A stretch of 12,051 bases of DNA, from the NCBI GenBank assembly GCA_034435435.1, contig DAOTXN010000115.1, forward strand, positions 1 to 12,051, in the 5' to 3' direction. The stretch comes from DAOTXN01 sp034435435. Its GTDB lineage: Bacteria > Chloroflexota > Anaerolineae > S140-20. The position numbers and the translations under genes are program-made. Shown here one piece after another: positions 7,275 through 12,051 of the stretch; position 1 is the first letter of the stretch; every line of letters starts with the position of its first letter. The notes beneath the pieces are model-generated. The model was not told the origin of the DNA and searched no databases. It saw nothing but the letters and a program-made list of their open reading frames with translations.

Positions 7275-7282
7275 CGGGCTCA

Positions 7283-9832
7283 TCAGGCGCGCAGCGTTGC
7301 TCCCAACTGCTCAGCCAGCCGCCGCACGATCTTGTCGCGCAGTTTGTTGGCGTCCTTGTCGGTGAGAGTGCGGTCGTCGGCCTGGAAGGTCAGGCTGTAG
7401 GCCAGGCTCTTTTTGTCGGCGCCGATTTGCTCGCCCCGATATAGATCGAACAGGCGCACGTCCCGCAGCAGCTTGCCGCCGCCTTCTTGGATGAGTGTCT
7501 GCACCTGGGCCGCCGGCACGCTTTCGTCCACCACGACGGCGATGTCTTGCAGCACGGCCGGGTAGCGCGAAACCGATTCGACCGTGTGGGCCAGGTGGGT
7601 GGCAGCCTGGAGTTGCTCCATGTCCAGATCGGCGACCAGGACCGGGTAGCTGGTGGGTTGGTCGGCCAGCTCATAGTTCTCGCAGACCAGCGGGTGCAAC
7701 TGGCCCAGCCAGCCGATAGGCTGGCCGTTCAACACCAACTCGGCCACGCGCCCCGGATGATAGCTGGGGTGCTCGGCCGGCCGATATTCGACCGCTGTGA
7801 TGTGCAGCCCCTCCAGCAAGCTTTCCACGACGCCTTTCAGGTCATAGAAATCCATTGGAGTTTCATCAACCTCACCCTGCCAGGCTGGCAACCCGCGCGG
7901 ACCGGTGAGCGCCAGCGCCAGGCGGCGCGGCTCATCGGGCAGTCGTCCTTCGTCGTTCGTCGCTCGTCCCTCGTCTCCCAAAACGAACACCTTACCCACC
8001 TCGAACAGCGCAATGCGCTCTCGGAAGCGGGCATTGTCGGCGACGATTTCCAGCACGCTGGCCAGCAGGCTGTGACGCATAGCCGCCCGCTCGACCGAGA
8101 TGGGATTGGTGAGGGTCACATAGGGCCGCGTATCCTTTGGCGCATCAGGCGGCAGTACCCGCGCCTCGCGCTCCGGGGTGGTCAGTCGGTAGGTGACCAC
8201 CTCTTGTAACCCGGCTCGCACCAGCAGGTCGCGCACGCGCTCTTCGACCGTCAACTCCAGGTTGGTGCGCTGGGGCGGCAGCTCGTCGCGCAGCATGGTG
8301 GTGGGCAGGCGGTCGTAGCCGTAGACCCGGGCGATTTCTTCGATCAGGTCGGCGGGCAACTCTATGTCCATGCGGTGATCGGGGACGGTGGCGCGTATTC
8401 CAGATTGGGTATTGGGTATTGGATATTGGGTGACCTGGAATTCGAGGGATTCGAGGATGTGGGTCACCTCGTCTACCGACAGCGCGAGGCCCAGGATGCG
8501 CTCGACCTCGCTCAAGAGGAGTTCGACCGTCACGGGAGCAGGCGGCGCGGGGTACACATCCACCACGCCCTGCGCAACCGTTCCGCCGCCCAATTGGCGC
8601 ATCAATTCGGCGCCCCGGCGGCCGCCCAGGATGGCCTGGGAGGGATGGATGCCCCGCCCAAACCGGGCCGAGGCCTCGGATGGCAGATGATGATATTGGG
8701 CCGTGCGGCGGATGTGATAGAAATTGAAATTGGCCGCCTCTAGCAGGACGTTTTTCGTGCTTTGGCTGACTTCGGTCTCGACGCCGCCCATCACGCCGCC
8801 GATGCCTACCGGTCCGGCCATGTCGGTGATGAGAATGTCACCCGGCTGGAACGCTCGATAGACGTGGTCGATGCTCTCCATCCCTTCACCGGGCCGGGCC
8901 GGGCGCACGATGATTTTGGGCGTATCATGTCCGCTGCGTTTGGCCCGCTCCAGCAGCCCGTCATAGTCGAACGCATGCAGCGGCTGGCCGATTTCGAGCA
9001 TGACATAGTTGGTGACATCCACGACGTTGTTGATGGGGCGCTGCCCGGCCAGGATGAGCCGGCGCTGCATCCACAGGGGCGAGGGTTTGATCTCCACGTC
9101 GCGGATGAGGTGCGCGGTAAAACGCGGCGACAGCGCCGGGTCTTTTATCTCGACCTGCACTTGCCCCGCGATAGAGGGACCCTCCATCAGCACGGCATAA
9201 CTGGGATAGCGCAGCCGCCCGCCGGTGAGCGCGGCCACCTCGCGGGCCACGCCGACGACCGAAAAGCAGCGCGACAAGTTGGGCGTCAGGTCCAGGTCGA
9301 GCGCCACGTCGCCCAGATAGTCGGCCAGCGGCGTGCCGGGCGGGGGCGCGTCGGCGGGCAGCAGCATGATGCCGGTGTGGTCGGCGCCCAGCCCCAGCTC
9401 GCGCTCTGAACACACCATGGCCCGCGACGGTACGCCGCGAATTTTGGTTTTCTTGAGCGTCTTGATGATCGGTTGCTCGCTGTAGGCGTCCCACAGCCGC
9501 GCCCCTTCCATCGCAAAAGGGACTTTGAGGCGGATTGGCCCCTGGCCCTTGTACGGGTACAGGTTGGGCGCGCCGGTGACGCAGGTCTCTAATTCGTCGC
9601 CGCCGTAATCCACTACGGCCAGCGTCAGCCGGTCGGCGTCGGGGTGGGGCTGGATTTCGAGAATCTCGCCCACGACGATTTTGTCCCGCTCCCATTCTAG
9701 CTCCGCGCCGGGAACGCCGACGTATTCGATGCCGCCGACTTCCAGTCCGGCCAGCGTCAGCCGTTCGGCCAGCTCTTCGATGGGCAGCGGAATGTCCACG
9801 TATTCTTTGAGCCAACTGATGGGTACTTTCAT
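7283..9832 (-). CDS. pheT: phenylalanine--tRNA ligase beta subunit
   Basis: The 849-residue product begins MKVPISWLKEYVDIPLP, as PheT does, and runs through all expected domains. These are an EMAP/OB-fold tRNA-binding domain (about 50-165, VGEILEIQPHPDADRL), the B3/B4 editing region (about 220-400, with VVDVTNYVMLEIGQPLHAFD), a B5 domain (about 430-505, ending in PADLIEEIARVYGYDRLPTT), the inactive synthetase-like core, and a C-terminal ferredoxin-fold anticodon-binding domain (about 753-849, VSRYPAVLQDIAVVV). With PheS it forms the synthetase that charges tRNA-Phe. It is slightly longer than the usual 790-820 residues. Part of the excess is two low-complexity peptides at residues 468-478 and 619-631 that are encoded by repeat-like DNA, both in frame. 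GGAG at 9841-9844, 8 nt upstream, supports the start. It is the last gene of the operon, 75 bp after the second pheS. Confidence 0.97.
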   Translation of the reverse strand: MKVPISWLKEYVDIPLPIEELAERLTLAGLEVGGIEYVGVPGAELEWERDKIVVGEILEIQPHPDADRLTLAVVDYGGDELETCVTGAPNLYPYKGQGPIRLKVPFAMEGARLWDAYSEQPIIKTLKKTKIRGVPSRAMVCSERELGLGADHTGIMLLPADAPPPGTPLADYLGDVALDLDLTPNLSRCFSVVGVAREVAALTGGRLRYPSYAVLMEGPSIAGQVQVEIKDPALSPRFTAHLIRDVEIKPSPLWMQRRLILAGQRPINNVVDVTNYVMLEIGQPLHAFDYDGLLERAKRSGHDTPKIIVRPARPGEGMESIDHVYRAFQPGDILITDMAGPVGIGGVMGGVETEVSQSTKNVLLEAANFNFYHIRRTAQYHHLPSEASARFGRGIHPSQAILGGRRGAELMRQLGGGTVAQGVVDVYPAPPAPVTVELLLSEVERILGLALSVDEVTHILESLEFQVTQYPIPNTQSGIRATVPDHRMDIELPADLIEEIARVYGYDRLPTTMLRDELPPQRTNLELTVEERVRDLLVRAGLQEVVTYRLTTPEREARVLPPDAPKDTRPYVTLTNPISVERAAMRHSLLASVLEIVADNARFRERIALFEVGKVFVLGDEGRATNDEGRLPDEPRRLALALTGPRGLPAWQGEVDETPMDFYDLKGVVESLLEGLHITAVEYRPAEHPSYHPGRVAELVLNGQPIGWLGQLHPLVCENYELADQPTSYPVLVADLDMEQLQAATHLAHTVESVSRYPAVLQDIAVVVDESVPAAQVQTLIQEGGGKLLRDVRLFDLYRGEQIGADKKSLAYSLTFQADDRTLTDKDANKLRDKIVRRLAEQLGATLRA
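7942..7978. repeat. repeat-like tract inside pheT (encodes residues 619-631)
   Basis: The plus strand carries repeated CGTC/TCGT units (for example TCCTTCGTCGTTCGTCGC), which on the coding strand read as GACGAAGGACGA-type units. They encode GDEGRATNDEGRL, between FEVGKVF and LPDEPRRLALALTGPR, a position where PheT proteins have a variable loop. The unit resembles short 'gacgaaggacgaa' intergenic repeats known to me from Chloroflexota-like genomes. The reading frame is kept and no stop is introduced. Confidence 0.5.
8404..8431. repeat. attgggtattgg-type repeat inside pheT (encodes residues 468-478)
   Basis: Four tandem ATTGGRTATTGG-like units lie within the B5 domain coding region. ATTGGATATTGGGT (8418-8431) recurs exactly in the pheS2-pheT gap at 9848-9861. 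On the coding strand the tract reads ACCCAATATCCAATACCC and gives the peptide TQYPIPNTQSG between LESLEFQV and IRATVPDHR. The frame is open through the tract. Confidence 0.7.
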
Positions 9833-9846
9833 TTTCGTATCTCCGT

Positions 9847-9868
9847 GATTGGATATTGGGTATTGGAA
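9847..9868. repeat. attggatattgggtattgg repeat in the pheS2-pheT gap
   Basis: The 75-bp spacer carries ATTGGATATTGGGTATTGG just upstream of the pheT ribosome site (9841-9844). It shares 14 consecutive bases with the tract inside pheT on the same strand. The rest of the gap (9869-9907) shows nothing recognisable apart from pieces like AATCCCTAGTCTCC that also look repeat-derived. Confidence 0.6.
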
Positions 9869-9907
9869 CGCGCGCCGAATCCCTAGTCTCCAACATCGAA
9901 TACCGAT

Positions 9908-10732
9908 TTAAAATTGCTCCAGGAATCTCAAATCGTTCTGAAACAGATAGCGAATGTCTTGAACGCCGTACTTGAGCGCGGCAATGCGGCTGGGACCGGC
10001 CCCAAAGGCAAAGCCGCTGTAGCGCGCCGGGTCGATGCCGCCGTTGCGCAACACCTGGGGATGAATGATCCCACCAGGGCAGATTTCCAGCCAACCGCTG
10101 TCGCTGCACAGCCGGCAGCCCGCGCCATCGCAGATCGTGCAGCGCAGGTCGGCCTCGAGGCTCGGCTCGGTGAAGGGAAAGTAGCTGCCCCGAAACCGAA
10201 CTTGCGCCTCTGGCCCGAACAGGCACCGCACCATGCCGGTAATGACGCCTTTGAGATCGGGTAGACCGATGTCCCGTCCCACCGCGAACCCTTCCATCTG
10301 GTAGAACATCCAATCGTGAGACGGGTCCGGGTTCTCGTGACGATAACACGCCCCCGGCACGATGACCCGCAGCGGCGGCTGGAAACGGCGCATGATGCGC
10401 ACCTGGTTGGGCGAGGTGTGCGTGCGCAATACCCAGTTTGCCGCTTGGGGCAGGCCGGTCGCCGCCGGGTCCACGTAAAAGGTGTCGTGCATGTCGCGGG
10501 CCGGGTGGTGCGATGGGATGTTGAGCAATTGAAAGTTGTATTCGTCGCTTTCAACCTCCGGCCCGGTCATGACCTGGAAGCCCATCTGCCGAAAGGCGGC
10601 GGTCATCTCGCGCAGCACCAGCGTCATGGGGTGCAATCGGCCCGTCGCGGGTGTCCGGCCCGGCAGGGTCACGTCAATTTGTAAACGTTCGATCTCGGCG
10701 AGACTCGCGCTCGCTTCATGATGCTCATTCAT
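9908..10732 (-). CDS. pheS: second, short phenylalanine--tRNA ligase alpha subunit paralogue without the N-terminal coiled coil
   Basis: The 274-residue product matches the catalytic core of PheS from IDVTLPGR (residue 19) to the C-terminus. It is about half identical by eye to the full-length PheS encoded upstream. It lacks the first ~75 residues, the helical arm that contacts tRNA-Phe. The class II motifs are intact: YRHE with R131 and E133, H139 and Q145/E147 in SHDWMFYQMEG, the Phe-pocket residues F185 and F187 in YFPFTEP, A242 in GFAFG, and motif 3 R249. Four cysteines (C198, C201, C206, C209) form a CxxC...CxxC cluster before GWLEI. Distinct features are a ~9-residue insert near 88-98 and LEICPGGIIHP where the other copy has LEIAGAGMVHP. 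A perfect AGGAGG 8 nt before the ATG shows the short start is real, so this is not a simple truncated pseudogene. It may be an alternative alpha subunit or a regulatory paralogue; its activity is unknown. Confidence 0.88.
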   Translation of the reverse strand: MNEHHEASASLAEIERLQIDVTLPGRTPATGRLHPMTLVLREMTAAFRQMGFQVMTGPEVESDEYNFQLLNIPSHHPARDMHDTFYVDPAATGLPQAANWVLRTHTSPNQVRIMRRFQPPLRVIVPGACYRHENPDPSHDWMFYQMEGFAVGRDIGLPDLKGVITGMVRCLFGPEAQVRFRGSYFPFTEPSLEADLRCTICDGAGCRLCSDSGWLEICPGGIIHPQVLRNGGIDPARYSGFAFGAGPSRIAALKYGVQDIRYLFQNDLRFLEQF

Positions 10733-10739
10733 CAGGCAG

Positions 10740-10746
10740 TCCTCCT
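10740..10746 (-). promoter_or_regulatory. strong Shine-Dalgarno deciding the start of the short pheS
   Basis: AGGAGGA on the minus strand lies 7 nt before the ATG at 10732-10730. It is the best ribosome site in the window. It argues that the protein really begins at MNEHHEASAS and not further upstream, where no pheS-like N-terminus is encoded. Confidence 0.75.
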
Positions 10747-10757
10747 ATCCTTCAGAC

Positions 10758-10791
10758 CCAGGCCCAGACGGAAGCTGCCCGTCGAGCCTGG
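10758..10791 (-). promoter_or_regulatory. bipartite stem-loop in the pheS-pheS2 spacer
   Basis: Two nested perfect stems are visible: CCAGGC (10758-10763) with GCCTGG (10786-10791), and inside them GACGG (10767-10771) with CCGTC (10779-10783). They are separated by small internal loops and capped by a 7-nt loop. The structure sits 11 nt upstream of the short pheS Shine-Dalgarno and begins directly after the stop of the small reading frame at 10792. There is no T-tract, so it is more likely an RNA leader or processing structure than a terminator. No T-box consensus sequence is seen. Confidence 0.5.
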
Positions 10792-10872
10792 TCAAGTTGC
10801 GTCTTTTGAGAGCTGCGGGGTCAACGCCCCGCCAGGAAAGGTGAACTGCTGGCGCTCTTGGGTGTGTTTCAT
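10792..10872 (-). CDS. possible 26-residue leader-type reading frame
   Basis: An ATG lies one base after the TAG of the full-length pheS (TAGGATG arrangement). GGAG, within the last codons of pheS, is 10 nt upstream. The frame runs 26 codons, starting MKHTQERQQFTFPGG and ending at TGA (10794-10792). It has two phenylalanines close together (FTF) but is not Phe-rich. The stop codon touches the base of the stem-loop at 10758-10791, an arrangement like translation-coupled leader peptides. A second small hairpin, GCGGGG (10815-10820) with CCCCGC (10827-10832), lies inside it. It could equally be chance read-through of a spacer; no homologue is known to me. Confidence 0.3.
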   Translation of the reverse strand: MKHTQERQQFTFPGGALTPQLSKDAT

Positions 10873-10873
10873 C

Positions 10874-11899
10874 CTAAAATTGCTCCAAGAACCGCAAATC
10901 GTTGGCCCAGAACTGGCGAATGTCGGTGATGCCGTGTTTGAGCATCGTGACTCGCTCCGGCCCCATGCCAAACGCGAAACCGCTGTACACGGCGGGGTCG
11001 TAGCCGCCGTTGCGCAGCACCACTGGGTGCACCATCCCCGCGCCGGCAATTTCGAGCCAGCCGGCGTACTTGCACACGGCGCAGCCCTTACCCTGGCACA
11101 GCATACAGTCCATATCCACCTCGACGCTGGGTTCGGTGAAGGGAAAGTGGGACGAGCGGAAGCGCATTTGCCGCTCTCCGCCGTACAAGCGGCGGGCAAA
11201 CTCGGCCATGGTTCCTTTCAGGTCGGTCAGGGTGATGCGCCGGCCCACCGCCAGCCCCTCCACCTGGTTGAACTGGATCTCTGAGCGGGCGGTGATCTGT
11301 TCGTAGCGGTAGCACATACCGGGCAGGATGACCCGGATCGGCTCCGGGCAGAACTCACGCATGGCGTGAATCTGCCCCGGCGAGGTGTGGGTGCGCAGGA
11401 TGACGCCCTCTTGGGTCGTGTAGAACGTGTCCCACATGTCGCGGGCCGGGTGGTGCGGCGGCATATTGAGCAGTTGAAAGTTGTATTCGTCGGTCTCTAC
11501 GTCGCGGCTGCGGTAGACCTGAAAGCCCATCTCGGCAAAGATGGCATATACCTCGCGCAGGGTCTGGGTGGCCGGGTGAAGTCGCCCGAGCTGCACGGGT
11601 CGCCCCGGCAGCGTCACGTCGATGGCCCCCTCGCGCAGGCTGCGGACCAGCTCGGCGGCTTTGATTTGCTCGGCGCGGACCTGATAGGCCGCCTCCAGCG
11701 CCTCTTTGACCTGGTTAGCCTGCTGGCCGAAGGCCGGGCGCTCTTCTTTGGGTAGTTCGCCCACGCGCCGCACGAGCAGCGTCACCGCGCCTTTGCGCCC
11801 GATGGTGCGGGCGTGCCAGTCGTCGAGGGCCGGGCGGGTGTCAATGGTTTCCAATTCGGCCAGCGCGTCGGCGTGGAGTTGGTTGAGTTGTTCGAGCAA
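10874..11899 (-). CDS. pheS: phenylalanine--tRNA ligase alpha subunit, full length
   Basis: The 341-residue product has the usual PheS layout. An N-terminal antiparallel coiled coil (about 1-90, with VKEALEAAYQVRAEQIK) binds tRNA-Phe; the class II catalytic core follows, with NFQLLNMPPHHPARDMWDTFY, motif 2 YRYE (R198, E200), QVEG (Q212/E214), HFPFTEP (F252, F254) and motif 3 GFAFGMGPER (A309, R316). Four cysteines (C265, C268, C273, C276) form a zinc-ribbon-like cluster before GWLEI. Where many PheS have a motif 2 histidine that contacts ATP (H212 in the Thermus enzyme), this one has S206 in TARSEIQF; I recall this as normal in Chloroflexota. The start is TTG at 11897-11899, supported by GGGAGG at 11907-11912, 7 nt upstream; no ATG gives a better start. 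It is the first gene of the pheS-pheS2-pheT operon. Confidence 0.96.
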   Translation of the reverse strand: MLEQLNQLHADALAELETIDTRPALDDWHARTIGRKGAVTLLVRRVGELPKEERPAFGQQANQVKEALEAAYQVRAEQIKAAELVRSLREGAIDVTLPGRPVQLGRLHPATQTLREVYAIFAEMGFQVYRSRDVETDEYNFQLLNMPPHHPARDMWDTFYTTQEGVILRTHTSPGQIHAMREFCPEPIRVILPGMCYRYEQITARSEIQFNQVEGLAVGRRITLTDLKGTMAEFARRLYGGERQMRFRSSHFPFTEPSVEVDMDCMLCQGKGCAVCKYAGWLEIAGAGMVHPVVLRNGGYDPAVYSGFAFGMGPERVTMLKHGITDIRQFWANDLRFLEQF

Positions 11900-12051
11900 A
11901 ATTTAACCTCCCTTTTCCACTGAAATTACGGCATAGTGTATTTCGATAAAGCCAGACTGCCGCACTGTAATTTGCCGGTTTCTGCATCTTTGCCGACTAG
12001 CTTATATCTCGCAAGTAGTATGATTTGCGAAAGCCGGTCAGAATTGTCTTC
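11900..12051 (-). promoter_or_regulatory. upstream leader of the phe operon with an inverted repeat
   Basis: This AT-richer stretch has no reading frame and should hold the promoter of the operon. GGGAGG (11907-11912) is the pheS ribosome site. An operator-like inverted repeat, TCGCAA (12009-12014) and TTGCGA (12025-12030) with a 10-bp spacer, lies within a weak promoter-like pair on the minus strand: TTCGCA (12026-12031) and TATAAG (12001-12006), spaced 19 bp. The spacing is poor, so the promoter assignment is low confidence. No T-box antiterminator sequence or Phe-rich leader peptide is seen. The gene upstream lies outside the window. Confidence 0.3.

Noticed and set aside
7201..7275. CRISPR-like array suggested by repeated CCAAG and CGCCACG units
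   Set aside because: The units are only 5-7 bp, adjacent, and without uniform spacers. They are mini-repeats and a palindrome, and no cas gene is nearby.
8961..10349. 462-codon minus-strand frame spanning the pheS2-pheT junction
   Set aside because: It is a shifted frame over two clearly conserved genes. Its protein is Arg/Gly/Ala-rich low-complexity sequence typical of GC-rich shadow frames.
10733..10873. Possible remnant of the missing PheS N-terminus upstream of the short pheS (pseudogene by truncation)
   Set aside because: The spacer is only 141 bp, too short for ~75 residues, and shows no coiled-coil-like coding in any frame. The perfect Shine-Dalgarno before the short start argues for a real short gene.
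11900..12051. T-box riboswitch or Phe-rich leader peptide before pheS
   Set aside because: No T-box consensus (AGGGTGG...ACCGCG type) and no short frame with clustered phenylalanines could be found in the visible leader.

Overview
The window looks like chromosomal DNA from a GC-rich, probably free-living bacterium. The form of PheS (a motif 2 reading ITARSEIQF and a four-cysteine cluster before GWLEI), the TgpA-like transglutaminase and the short AT-leaning mini-repeats in the gaps resemble Chloroflexota of the Anaerolineae/Chloroflexia type. That assignment is from memory of family sequences and is moderate confidence only. No rRNA, tRNA, transposase, phage gene or CRISPR array is visible.

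Left part, plus strand: the last 35 codons of an unidentified gene (1-108), a 135-bp gap with a decayed dispersed repeat, then a two-gene unit made of a GH1 beta-glycosidase (244-1590) and, 6 bp later, a DUF4380-like mutarotase-fold protein (1597-2484). It converges, with a 10-bp gap, on a minus-strand unit.

Middle, minus strand (read from 7103 down to 2495): a 778-aa membrane-anchored transglutaminase-like protein, an agmatinase-type ureohydrolase (speB-like), and a class V PLP enzyme of the VC1184 group that lacks the desulfurase cysteine. Spacings are 32 and 53 bp, and one good sigma70-type promoter lies before the first gene, so the three are probably one transcript.

Right part, minus strand (from 11899 down to 7283): a phenylalanyl-tRNA synthetase operon of unusual layout. 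It holds a full-length pheS with a TTG start, a possible 26-codon reading frame followed by a stem-loop, a second and shorter pheS paralogue that lacks the N-terminal tRNA-binding coiled coil but has its own perfect Shine-Dalgarno, and then pheT. Two stretches of pheT look like dispersed intergenic repeats read through in frame; the same repeat type also sits in the pheS2-pheT gap.

The strongest items for follow-up are the tandem pheS paralogues with the structured spacer between them and the repeat-derived peptides inside pheT. The rest is ordinary metabolism and translation. I do not see an obvious new defence or mobile system.
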